The notes beneath the pieces were generated by a model. The model had not been told where the DNA came from. It was given only the letters and a program-made list of their open reading frames with translations, and did no database searches. A DNA stretch of 64,000 bases from Candidatus Ideonella esbjergensis (GTDB taxonomy: Bacteria > Pseudomonadota > Gammaproteobacteria > Burkholderiales > Burkholderiaceae_C): contig JADJLP010000001.1 in assembly GCA_016710065.1 (NCBI GenBank), forward strand, positions 1 through 64,000. The letters are read 5' to 3'. Shown one piece after another: positions 1-8,308 of this stretch. A program made the translations under genes and the position numbers. Within the stretch, counting starts at the first letter, position 1. Each line of letters opens with the position of its first letter.

Positions 1-87
1 TGAGAAGTGTTTTTCGAGCGCAATGCGTTCTATGTGGTTCTCGAGTTCCAGAGAGGGCTGCCATGGGCGGATTGCATTTGGGTTCAT
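1..87 (-). CDS. Amidohydrolase-like protein, N-terminal fragment (cut by window edge)
   Basis: The reverse strand reads an open frame of 29 codons from an ATG at 87 to the window edge. A strong ribosome site (GAGGAG) lies about 5 bases upstream of that ATG. The residues RIALEKHFS near the end resemble the metal-binding start of the amidohydrolase/decarboxylase family (typically IALEEHF), whose members act on carboxylated aromatics. Only 29 residues are visible, so the family call is an inference; that a gene starts here is well supported. Confidence 0.5.
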   Translation of the reverse strand, partial: MNPNAIRPWQPSLELENHIERIALEKHFS

Positions 88-320
88 GATTGCTCCTCTG
101 GCTGATTCCAAGAACGGATCACTTTCTTACTCATGGTTTTGAACTCCAATGCGTGTTTCAGAAAGGGCTTTGAATCGGTTCATTCGTGGGCATTGGTCGC
201 AGACCTGCGCGCTGCGTGTGGTACGGTGCTCAAGGCGATACTGAAGGTGGGGGCCGGGACCTGGCGGCACACGCCTATGCCGCCCCCATGTCTTCGGCAT
301 GGCGACGCATAAATCAATAT

Positions 321-336
321 CGATTTATTAAAATCG
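321..336. promoter_or_regulatory. AT-rich palindrome, possible operator
   Basis: CGATTT-ATTA-AAATCG forms perfect 6-base arms in an AT-rich patch about 60 bases upstream of the DUF6471-like gene. It could be an operator or promoter element. Nothing more is visible. Confidence 0.3.
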
Positions 337-393
337 TTTTTGGCTGTGACTCTTTTCACACCCCGGCGGCGGCGGTCGTGGATGCAAGGGTGA

Positions 394-657
394 ATGGTGA
401 TGAGGTCAACTGGACGTGAAGACGATTTGCTGGCTGAAGAGGCACGGCGGATCTTTCGCGCTGAGATGGAACGGCGCGGGTACACCTTCAAGCAACTGGC
501 CGAGAGGCTTGCCGAGAACACCGATGGCGAAGCGGAAGAAGTGCAGGCCCTGATCAACAAGGTGAGTCGGGGTCGGTTCACGTTTGCGTTTTTCATCAGA
601 GCAATGCGAGCCATGGGCGTAACCGTCGTCGGGATTTCGCCAGTGGACCTGGCTTGA
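394..657 (+). CDS. DUF6471-like small helical DNA-binding-type protein
   Basis: An 87-residue protein with the pattern RAEMERRGYTFKQLAERL, then NKVSRGRFTFAFFIRAMRAMG. This resembles the DUF6471 family, a compact helix-turn-helix-like fold of unknown function often found near mobile DNA. Two in-frame starts exist, ATG at 394 and ATG at 400. An AAGGG at about 387-391 is better spaced for the one at 400. It faces the same way as the next gene, but 170 bases separate them. The family call rests on remembered sequence pattern. It could be a small regulator or an antitoxin-type protein. Confidence 0.6.
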   Translation: MVMRSTGREDDLLAEEARRIFRAEMERRGYTFKQLAERLAENTDGEAEEVQALINKVSRGRFTFAFFIRAMRAMGVTVVGISPVDLA

Positions 658-791
658 TCGCAATCGCCGATTGCCACCGCCAAACTATCTGCCTGCACAG
701 CGTCAGTTGGCCTTGCTTGCTTGAACGCGAATTCGATGGTGTCCATAGGGCTTGAGTCTCCTCCGGGACCGTAGAACACAATTTATTTCGT

Positions 792-812
792 AGTAGAAAA
801 TAGATATCTACT
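792..812. promoter_or_regulatory. Inverted repeat in promoter region of the next gene
   Basis: AGTAGA (792-797) and TCTACT (807-812) are inverted copies, with a TAGATATCTA palindrome at 801-810 inside. The site lies 20-40 bases before the GTG at 832, in an AT-rich stretch, as expected of an operator overlapping a promoter. The role is inferred from position only. Confidence 0.35.
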
Positions 813-831
813 CACTTCGAGGAGAGATCTG

Positions 832-1485
832 GTGGCTACACGAGGCAGACCAAGAAAGCATCCATCCGATGTTTCGGCGGCCGAGATCAAGCGCGAGTGG
901 GATCGGAAGATGCGGAACTGCGAAGGGCAAGTTCCTGGTGAGCCAAAACGCAAGCCTTGCGTGATCTATTTGAGCGACACAGCCAGAGGAATCCTCAAAG
1001 AAGAGAAGCTGCTCGCCAAATATGCGGGCATGCCCCCCGTCCTCACATCCAAACTGATCGAAGACCTCTTGGCGTGGCACGTTGCTGAGCCGTTGCGACG
1101 GAATCGAGCAGGACTTCCCGAACAGCCTCTGCGTCAGCGGCTGGCAGAGAGTCGCATGCGTGCCGTTGAGGCCCAATTGCGAGCTGTCCACAAACCGGCT
1201 GGTTACAAGAAGCCAAATATCCGAACTATTCGACGATTGGTGGAGGCCGAGATCTCAAGGCCTAGGCCGAGCCTTGAGGACATCGAGCAGCTCTTTCGGC
1301 GAGTCAGCAATTCGGCAGAGTCAAGGGATACGCTGAAATTGATTTCCACACTGCGGCCACTGCTGGCAGAACGCAAGTCCGACCAGGAAATCCTGGTGCG
1401 ATTCCGCCGGTTGTTAGACAACTACTTGTTGGAACTAATGCGGGTCACCTTTGAGTCGCGGGACAAGTTCGGAGGCTGGAGCTGA
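832..1485 (+). CDS. Hypothetical protein with AT-hook-like N-terminus
   Basis: A 217-residue protein starting at GTG 832 behind a GGAG ribosome site. Residues 4-9 read RGRPRK, the core of an AT-hook (minor-groove DNA-binding motif). The rest is rich in Arg, Lys, Leu and Glu and looks alpha-helical, with no catalytic motif or membrane segment that I recognise. An inverted repeat just upstream would suit autoregulation. Its position beside mobile elements suggests an accessory origin. I do not recognise the family; a DNA-binding role is an inference from the AT-hook alone. Confidence 0.6.
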   Translation: MATRGRPRKHPSDVSAAEIKREWDRKMRNCEGQVPGEPKRKPCVIYLSDTARGILKEEKLLAKYAGMPPVLTSKLIEDLLAWHVAEPLRRNRAGLPEQPLRQRLAESRMRAVEAQLRAVHKPAGYKKPNIRTIRRLVEAEISRPRPSLEDIEQLFRRVSNSAESRDTLKLISTLRPLLAERKSDQEILVRFRRLLDNYLLELMRVTFESRDKFGGWS

Positions 1486-1572
1486 ATCTGCGAGTGGACC
1501 ATCTCGCATCGTTGCGCTCCTCTCAGATTGAGCGGCCAATGACTGCTCCCATCTACGTCCAACTAGAGCTCC

Positions 1573-1917
1573 CGACCCCTATGCGTAGTTCTCAACTATG
1601 TGCAGGTCTTCATCTCGGAAGGCGTCTCTGAGAGGGGCGTAACGGCGCCCACGCAGACTTTGATTTGCATAGTTCTGCCCGACCGGGGACACGCGTGCGC
1701 GTCACTCCTGCTGGCATCACAACACCATGAAGGGCGGCAGCGGTACTTGTCACCTCGGAGCGTCAAGGTGATGAAGCAGCGCCGCGATCTTGACCGAGCC
1801 GCGCGTGCTCTGGAGCTTCGCCCGCGTAGGCGAAAAAATATGCATAGCTTTCGATTCGAGGTTCAGAGGTAGCAAGACGCTGAACTTCGCATAGTTGAGT
1901 CCTATGCATAGGGGTCG
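1573..1917. repeat. 28-bp imperfect inverted repeats bounding a 345-bp non-coding segment
   Basis: The 28 bases at 1573-1600 (starting CGACCCCTATGC) match the reverse complement of 1890-1917 with 3 mismatches. The segment between holds no convincing gene and contains further GCATAG-like words (near 1667 and 1841). The whole 1486-2065 interval lacks coding sequence that I can support. It could be a small non-autonomous element or the outer regulatory region of the IS91-like unit that follows. Confidence 0.55.
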
Positions 1918-2065
1918 TTGGACTAAACCGCTGCCGCGGTATTGGCGCACCACCATCTGATGCTGCGGCTACTGCAGCGCCTGCGTAGTCCCTCGCTTCC
2001 CGTTGCGTAACGATGGACGTGCTGACTTCGGCACTCCCCTCGTTTCACCGCACAGGAGCCCCACC

Positions 2066-2953
2066 ATGACACCGCTGCGCCAGCGGATGCTCCAAGACAT
2101 GGGCATTCGCAATCTCGCCATCAACACCCAGCTGGCTTACGTCCAGCAGATCAGCGCCTTCGCCCGGCACTTCGACTGCTCGCCCGAAGCTCTCGGCGCC
2201 GAGCAAGTCCGCGCCTACCAAGTTCATCTGATCGAAGAACGCAAGCTCGCCGCCGGCAGCTTGAGCGTGGTCGCTGCGGCGCTGCGCTTCCTCTACAAGA
2301 TCACGCTGCGGCGGCCTTGGAATGACGACGACATCCCGATGCCAAAGCGGCCGTTGAAGCTTCCCATCGTACTCAGCCCCGAGGAGGTCGTCCGCTTCCT
2401 GGCCTGCGTGGCCAGCACCAAGCACCGCGCCATCCTCACCACGATCTACGCCAGCGGACTGCGCGTCTCGGAAGCGGTTCAACTTCGGCCTGCCGACATC
2501 GACAGCTCTCGCATGGTGCTTCGTGTCGATCAGGGCAAGGGCCGAAAAGACCGCTACGTGATGCTCTCGCCACGGTTGCTGGAGGTCCTTCGAGACTACT
2601 GGCGCATCGAGCGCCCCAAGCCGTGGCTGTTTCCTGGGGATGGCGTCGGCCGTCACATCACCAAGAACGCCGTCGAGCAGGCCTGTCAGAAGGCGCACCG
2701 CGCCTGCGGTATCGACAAGCCTGTCACGCCGCACTCGTTGCGGCATGCCTTTGCCACACATCTGTTGGAATCGGGCACCGACGTACGCCGCATCCAACTG
2801 CTGCTGGGTCATCGCAGTCTGGCCACCACCTCGCGCTACCTGAAGGTGGCTACCAGCAGCCTTGTGTCCACCGTCAGCCCCTTCGATCAGCTGCCTGATC
2901 TTTTGCCCAAGATCGAACCCGTCCCCAAGCCGACGCCTCCGACGCATTTTTGA
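2066..2953 (+). CDS. Tyrosine recombinase accompanying an IS91-like transposase
   Basis: A 295-residue XerC/D-type recombinase. The N-terminal SAM-like domain (about residues 1-85) carries NTQLAYVQQISAFARHF. The catalytic domain has Arg in ASGLRVSEAV, Lys in GKGRKDRYV, the HSLRHAFATH box, GHRSLATTSRYL with the final His, and the nucleophile Tyr. ATG 2066 is chosen for its CAGGAG ribosome site and because homologues start with this RxxML segment; an upstream TTG at 2003 is unlikely. It ends 10 bases before the IS91-like transposase. Such a recombinase-transposase pair is a familiar arrangement in IS91-family elements. The frame looks intact. Confidence 0.85.
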   Translation: MTPLRQRMLQDMGIRNLAINTQLAYVQQISAFARHFDCSPEALGAEQVRAYQVHLIEERKLAAGSLSVVAAALRFLYKITLRRPWNDDDIPMPKRPLKLPIVLSPEEVVRFLACVASTKHRAILTTIYASGLRVSEAVQLRPADIDSSRMVLRVDQGKGRKDRYVMLSPRLLEVLRDYWRIERPKPWLFPGDGVGRHITKNAVEQACQKAHRACGIDKPVTPHSLRHAFATHLLESGTDVRRIQLLLGHRSLATTSRYLKVATSSLVSTVSPFDQLPDLLPKIEPVPKPTPPTHF

Positions 2954-2962
2954 AGCGTCGCC

Positions 2963-3161
2963 GTGCGCCCCTGCGGGCTGGAACTGGCGGAAATCTTCCG
3001 CCAGTTCGGCCCTGAATACCGTCGTGACCAAGCCGGCACCCTCAGCCGCGCGCAGCTGCGCGTGATGGATTCCATCGAACGTTGCCGCACCGCAGCGCTG
3101 GGCGGGCACCTCGAGCAGTGCGACGCCTGCGGCCACCAGCGCATCGCCTTCAACAGCTGCC
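2963..3161 (+). pseudogene. IS91-family transposase, 5' part, interrupted by the RIT element
   Basis: GTG 2963 opens a frame with the N-terminal zinc-binding region of IS91-type (HUH, rolling-circle) transposases: LAEIFRQFGPEY followed by CDACGHQRIAFNSC. The reading stops matching at about 3161, where the inverted repeat of the RIT element begins. The continuation (RNRHCPKCQ) is found at 6571 onward, so the gene was split by insertion. Fusing both parts gives a full-length transposase of about 400 residues. Confidence 0.85.
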
Positions 3162-3190
3162 TTATGGAGAGTGTCCCGATACGGGGAGTG
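3158..3190 (+). repeat. RIT element left inverted repeat (33 bp)
   Basis: The sequence from TGCCTTATGG at 3158 to GGGGAGTG at 3190 is the exact reverse complement of 6510-6542. It marks the left end of the three-recombinase element. Confidence 0.9.
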
Positions 3191-3319
3191 CGAGCAAGTC
3201 GAAGACATCGAGTGCCAGGGAGAAGAGCGTGGCTGAACGCAGGCAGCTCACCATTTCCTTTGACCACCTGGGTAAGGTCATGGAGCCGTTCTTGGCTCAA
3301 CCCACACCAGGAGATCTCG

Positions 3320-4567
3320 ATGCTTGACAGCTACTTCTGTGCCCCCCAAGACGCTTGGTCGCTTACGTGCCGGCCCAAGTGCTTCGTATATCGACAGCTT
3401 CGCGGATTCGCTCGGACGCGATGGCTACTCTCCCGCGAGCGCGGTTCGCTACCTGAGGGCTGCGGCGCATTTCGGCTGCTTCGTCCATCTCAAGGCAGGC
3501 ACCTGGGCCGATGTCGATGCCGGCACGCTGGAGCATTCGGCCGCCACTTTGCTCGCTGTCGCTGTCCGCGATCGAACGGCGGGGCAACCGGGTACCACGC
3601 AGGCTTCGGCGCGAAGTTGTTCTACCGACACATGGTTGGACTCGGAGTCTGCAAGGGCCCCGTCGTCGCCGATGAAGAGCACGTAGAGCCAGCGCTGGTG
3701 GTCGCCTTCAGGGAATGGCTGAGTGTGCACCGCGGGGTCAGCGGCCCGACGCTGAAGCAATACTGCCGGGGTGCCAGCGAACTGATCGATGAACTCGGCG
3801 CCGATGTCGGTGGGTGGAATGCGCACTCAGTACGGACCTTCCTGCTCAGCCGTGCTGCCAAGTGCGGGCTTCGCACAACGCAGCAGCTCATCACCTCGCT
3901 GCGCGCGTTCCTGCGCTACCTCAGCTTCGCTGGCGAGTCGCGTGACGATCTTGCCCTGGCCGTTCCCGCTGTGGCCGGTTGGCGGTTGGCACGTCTGCCG
4001 TGCTGCCTGTCGCAAGACGAACTGGCTCGCCTCATCGCGGCGTGCAATGGGACGACGCGAGGGCAAGTGCGCGACCGTGCGATCGTGTTGCTGTTGGTGC
4101 GGCTGGGCCTGCGCGCGGGCGACGTCGCCCCGACTTCGTTTGGACGACATCGACTGGCGCAACGGCATCTTGCGGGTGACGGGTAAAGGCCGCTACGAGG
4201 TGGGACTGCCCTTGCCCCAAGATGTCGGGGACGCGCTGCTCGCCTATCTCGCGCACCGCCCCGCCGGCGGCGATTCGGATCACGTGTTCCTGCGCAACCT
4301 GGCACCGTCCACCCCGTTTGCCAACGGCGACGGCGTGTCATCGGCGGTCAGCCGCGCCCTGCAGCGCGCCGGCGTGAAGGCTGCGGTCAAGGGCGCCCAT
4401 CTGCTGCGCCATACGGCTGCCACGCAGATGTTGCGCAGCGGCGTCCCGCTCGACCAGATCGGCTTGGTCCTGCGACACCGCAGCCTGGACATGAGCGCCT
4501 ACTACGCCAAGGTCGATGTCGCCTTGCTTCGCGGTGTTGCCCAGCCATGGCCGGGGTGCATCCATGA
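3320..4567 (+). pseudogene. ritA: RIT recombinase A (tyrosine recombinase), several frameshifts
   Basis: Starts at ATG 3320 behind AGGAG. Coding similarity then moves between frames. One change may lie in the C-run at 3341-3346. Another lies at about 3530-3540, just before FGRHFARCRC. A third is an extra C in the run near 4126-4131, between GLRAGDVA and RLRLDDIDW. A last one is a missing G near 4552, after AQPWPG. Correcting the last restores a stop at 4565-4567 that overlaps the ritB start as ATGA. The C-terminal half carries HLLRHTAATQM and LRHRSLDMSAYYAKVD, so catalytic residues survive but not in one frame. The family assignment is firm; the exact indels are by-eye estimates. Confidence 0.8.
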
Positions 4568-5493
4568 TGGCCGCCATCAACGAGTACCTCGCCTTGCGGC
4601 GCGGTGCGGGCTTCGTGTTGAGCAACGCTCAGTACCTGCTGGGCAGCTTTGCCGCGTTCGCAGTCGACCGGCAGCAAGCGTACATCCGCACGGCAAGTGT
4701 GATCGACTGGGCCAGTCGAGCGCCGTCATCGGCTCAGCGGCATACCCGTTACCAGACCGTTCGCCAGTTTGCGCAGCACGTGCACCTGGAAGACCCCCGA
4801 CACGATCTGCCGCCGCCCAACCACTTCGGCTCCAGCAAGACCCGCCGCGTACCTCGCATCTACACAGTCGCAGAGATCGACCGACTCATCTTGGCAGCGA
4901 CGCAGTTGTATGAAGGTGCGCACCTGCGGGCGCAGACCTATGCAACGCTGATCAGCCTGCTCGCCGCAACCGGTCTGCGGATCTCCGAGGCCCTGCACCT
5001 GCGTTACGGCGACGTGACGCCCGACGGCTTGCTGATTCGCAAGACCAAGTTCCAGAAGACCCGGCTGGTGCCGCTGCATGAGACCGCAACGGCGGGACTC
5101 GGACGGTACCTGGCGCAGCGAGGCACCGCGCATCTCGACACGAACCCTGTGTTCGCCGACGACAACGATCAGCCACTCGAGTATTGGGCCGTGTACCGGG
5201 TCTTCGGCAGGCTCGCGCAGTCTGCCAGCATGGCGACAGTGCGCGGGCATCGCCCGCGGCTGCACGAGCTCAGGCGCCACGTTTGCCTCGCGTTCGTTGC
5301 AGTCAACGCCTGCGGGCCGTCAACGGATCGGACAGCACATGCTGGCACTGGCCACCTATCTCGGCCACGTGAGCATCGACTCGACCTACTGGTACCTGAG
5401 TCGACGCCGGAGCTGTTGACCGACATCGCCGCAGCCGGCGAGGCCTATCTGGACGGGGGGCACTCGCGGAGTTCCCCTGGCACCACATGTTGA
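4564..5493 (+). pseudogene. ritB: RIT recombinase B (tyrosine recombinase), internal double frameshift
   Basis: Starts at ATG 4564 (or 4567), overlapping the ancestral ritA stop. Residues up to RPRLHELR read well: NEYLALRRGAGF at the N-terminus, then ATGLRISEALHL with the catalytic Arg and FQKTRLVPLH. From about 5270 the true reading moves to another frame (TFASRSL, IGQHMLALATYLGHVSIDS, TYWYLS). It returns near 5397 for STPELLTDIAAAGEAYL. The two shifts compensate, so the frame stays open to 5493 but the segment with the second His and the Tyr nucleophile is scrambled. The product should be inactive. Confidence 0.78.
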
Positions 5494-5608
5494 GGCATTT
5501 CTGCGCGAGCACCTGGCCCGCCACCGTGACGCCAGTGCGCACACCTGCGACTCTTACGCCTACAGCTTCCAGGCGCTGTTCGAGTTCGCGGCCCGCAGGC
5601 TCAGGACC

Positions 5609-6457
5609 GTGCCGTCGGCACTGCTACTGGAGCAGCTGGATGCGCCCTTGATCGGTGCCTTCCTCGAGCAGCTCGAGACCGTACGCCGGAACTCGGCACA
5701 AACGCGCAATATCCGCTTGGCGGCGATCCGGTCTTTCTTCACGTTTGTGCAGCACCGCGAACCCGCCGCGCTTGAGCAGATCCGACGCATCCTTGCGATC
5801 CCATACAAGAAGACTGACACCCGGCTGGTCGGCTATCTGGACAAGACGGAGACCCAAGCCCTGCTCGATGCGCCGGATCCGGCCAGGCGCGACGGGATTC
5901 GGGATCGGGCCATGCTGCATCTGGCAGTCTGTGCGGGGCTGCGGGTGTCCGAACTGACGGGGTTGTGCGTGTCCGATGTCGCGGCGCAGTGCAAGAGCAT
6001 TCACGTGCTCGGCAAGGGCCGCCGAGAGCGAGCCTTACCACTTTGGAAGCCGACTGCTTCTGCATTGCGGGCCTGGTTGGCCGTGCGCGGCGAGGTTGCC
6101 ACGCCCGAGGTGTTCGTCAACGCGCGTGGCGAGCCCCTCAGTCGCTGGGGCGTCGCGTATGTCCTGCAACACCACGCCGATTCCGCGAGCCAGGCTTGCC
6201 CGTCGCTGCGCGGCAAGCAGATCTCGCCACATGTCCTGAGGCACACCTGCGCAATGATCGTGCTGCAGGCCACGCAGGACATTCGCAAGGTCTCTCTCTG
6301 GCTGGGGCACAGCACCTTGGCCACGACCGAGATCTACGTTCGAGCCGACCCCAGCCAAAAGCTCGAGGCCATCGAGGCCGTCGTTCCACCCCACCTGCGC
6401 AAGGGCAAGTTCCGGCCGCCGGACCGACTCATTGCGATGCTCAGGACGAAGTCTTAA
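5609..6457 (+). CDS. ritC: RIT recombinase C (tyrosine recombinase)
   Basis: The first in-frame start codon is GTG 5609. Clear family similarity continues upstream to about 5471 in the same frame (PHVEAFLREHLARH, then SAHTCDSYAYSFQALFEFA), so the native start has been lost or lies further left. The catalytic domain is intact: CAGLRVSELTGL (Arg), GKGRRERALPL (Lys), SPHVLRHTCAM, and WLGHSTLATTEIYV with Tyr. In RIT elements all three recombinases are thought to cooperate, so an intact C alone may not mobilise the element. It ends 52 bases before the right inverted repeat. Confidence 0.8.
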   Translation: MPSALLLEQLDAPLIGAFLEQLETVRRNSAQTRNIRLAAIRSFFTFVQHREPAALEQIRRILAIPYKKTDTRLVGYLDKTETQALLDAPDPARRDGIRDRAMLHLAVCAGLRVSELTGLCVSDVAAQCKSIHVLGKGRRERALPLWKPTASALRAWLAVRGEVATPEVFVNARGEPLSRWGVAYVLQHHADSASQACPSLRGKQISPHVLRHTCAMIVLQATQDIRKVSLWLGHSTLATTEIYVRADPSQKLEAIEAVVPPHLRKGKFRPPDRLIAMLRTKS

Positions 6458-6509
6458 TGGGGCGGCGAATCGGTGCGGTGCCCGGGAACTGACGGGACAT
6501 CGACTGCTT

Positions 6510-6542
6510 CACTCCCCGTATCGGGACACTCTCCATAAGGCA
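6510..6542 (-). repeat. RIT element right inverted repeat (33 bp)
   Basis: This is the exact inverted copy of 3158-3190 and closes the RIT element. It overlaps the first four bases of a 32-bp palindrome at 6539-6570. Confidence 0.9.
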
Positions 6543-6570
6543 CGTTCTGGGGAGCTCCCCAGAACGTGCC
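6539..6570. repeat. Perfect 32-bp palindrome at the RIT right junction
   Basis: GGCACGTTCTGG at 6539 and its inverted copy meet at GAGCTC with no unpaired bases. The palindrome sits between the right inverted repeat and the resumed transposase frame and has no counterpart at the left end. It could be an extra part of the RIT terminus, a recombination by-product, or a cruciform-forming site. Confidence 0.85.
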
Positions 6571-7574
6571 GCAATCGACACTGCCCTAAGTGCCAGTCGT
6601 TGACACGCGCACAGTGGCTGGACGATCGCCGCGCCGAGTTGCTACCGGTCGAGTACTTCCACGTCGTGTTCACCGTGCCGCAGCAGATCGAGGCCATCGC
6701 CTACCAGAACAAGGCGCTGCTGTACGACATGCTGTTCAAGGCGACGGCGCAGAGCCTGCGCACGATCGCTGCCGATCCGAAGCACCTGGGTGCCGAGATC
6801 GGCTTCATCGCAGTCTTGCACACATGGGGCCAGAACCTGTTGCACCACCCGCATCTGCACTGTGTGGTGCCGGGTGGTGGCCTCTCCCTTGATGGCAAGC
6901 GCTGGATCGCATGCCGGCCGGGGTTCTTCTTGCCGGTACGCGTGCTGTCGCGATTGTTTCGACGCTTGTTCCTTGAACTTCTGCGCGTGGCATTCGAGCG
7001 CAAGGTGCTGAAGTTCTTCAATGCCATGGCGCCGCTACAAGACGCGCGAGCCTTCGAGCAGTTCCTGGCGCCGGCGACAAGTGCCGAATGGGTGGTCTAC
7101 GCCAAGGCGCCGTTCGGCGGGCCCGAGCAGGTCCTGGAGTACCTGGGTCGCTACACGCACCGGGTGGCGATCTCCAACAGTCGGCTGGTGGACTTCACTG
7201 ACGGTAGGGTCGCGTTCCGTTGGAAGGACTACCGGCACGACAGCAAGCCCAAGGTGATGCGGCTGCCGGCTGCGGAGTTCACGCGGCGCTTCCTGCTGCA
7301 CGTGCTGCCTTCGGGCTTGCAGCGTATTCGCCACTATGGACTGCTGGCCAACCGAATGCGTGATGCCAAGCTCGACCGCTGCCGCACGTTGCTTGGTGTC
7401 GCTCCACCTCCGCCGAACGAGCACAAGCCAGAAGAGGACTACCGCGACCGCTACTTGCGGTTGACCGGCGTGTCGTTGTTGGACTGCCCGTCGTGCAAGC
7501 GCGGGCGCATGGTGTGCATCGAGACCTTACTGCCAAGACCCCCATCGCAGGGCCCGCCCAATGGACGCGCTTGA
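6571..7574 (+). pseudogene. IS91-family transposase, 3' part (catalytic domain)
   Basis: Continues the split transposase with RNRHCPKCQ (second half of the zinc motif). The HUH box reads HHPHLHCVVPGGG. GRYTHRVAISNSRL follows, and then the region usually carrying the catalytic Tyr. The C-terminus has another Cys pair (LDCPSCKRGRM). An open frame starts as early as 6432 inside the RIT element, but that part is not transposase. Without the first 66 residues and their start it is presumably inactive. Confidence 0.85.
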
Positions 7575-8308
7575 CCAGCACCATATCGTAGGCGTCAGTA
7601 CGAGGCCATCATCGTGGCCGCTCGTCGCGCGACCTTGGCCACGCGCGACCCAGCAAGTGCATGCCGCAGCGTTGCTCAACCGCCAAGACGCCATCGCAGA
7701 GCTTGCGGCCGAGCCTATCGTCAAACTCAGCGCCTGCCGACCGCTCGCAAATGCGAGACTTCTCGTCACCTCGCACCGCACTGCTTGCAAGGTGCCAATT
7801 CAATACCCATAGCGCGCCACCGCCTGTGCGGGCGGTTCAGTCCAACGGGATCTTTTGCCAACCGGCCGCGGAGAGACGCCGCCCCGATCACCGACACCTG
7901 AGCGCCGCGTCCGCCAGGCAAAAGACTCTCTGCTCTATGGATAGCTTTGCATAGCGACCCAAACCTGCCTGCCAAGTCGCTCCAAAGCGGCCAGACGGCG
8001 AGCCATCGATTCTCTAGTTTCGCTTCTACGAAGCAGCCAATCGTGACCTTACACACTCGGCCATTTCCAGTCTCTGGCGAATGACCGCTTCGACGCATCT
8101 CATCTGGGCGACGCAATGGACGGCGTGGTCTGCGCACTCCATCCGACCGACGGCTCGCCAGCGCTAGAGGCTGACCGATAACACGTAAAGCAGGCTACAG
8201 CGCTGTAATTTCCCAGGAACCTGCCCGACCAAGGGAAGGTCGCGGGCGCATGTTGCGCCTCGATCTGGCCAGCGAACTGGCCTGCCACCATTTCCTTTGG
8301 AGTTCAGC
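7575..8308. other. 734-bp interval without a recognisable gene
   Basis: Between the transposase and the secreted propeller gene I find no coding sequence with believable composition. TATGGATAGCTTTGCATAG at 7936-7954 resembles GCATAG-containing words left of the IS91-like unit (1841 region). These could be remnants of that unit's outer ends. A ribosome site for the next gene closes the interval. Confidence 0.5.

Larger units (their letters stand above)
3162..6570 (+). mobile_element. RIT element (recombinases in trio) inserted in an IS91-family transposase gene
   Basis: Three tandem, overlapping tyrosine recombinase genes of the same orientation lie between perfect 33-bp inverted repeats (3158-3190 and 6510-6542). 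This is the hallmark of RIT elements, known from many proteobacteria. The insertion separates AACAGCTGCC on the left from GCAATCGACAC on the right within the transposase frame. TGCC occurs at both junctions (3158-3161 and 6567-6570). The first two recombinase genes are frameshifted, so this copy is probably no longer self-mobile. The right end carries an extra 24-bp palindrome beyond the inverted repeat. Confidence 0.88.

Noticed and set aside
2045..3208. 387-codon reverse-strand frame opposite the first recombinase
   Set aside because: It is the antisense shadow of a clear tyrosine recombinase with all catalytic residues; it crosses the RIT boundary and has no family pattern.
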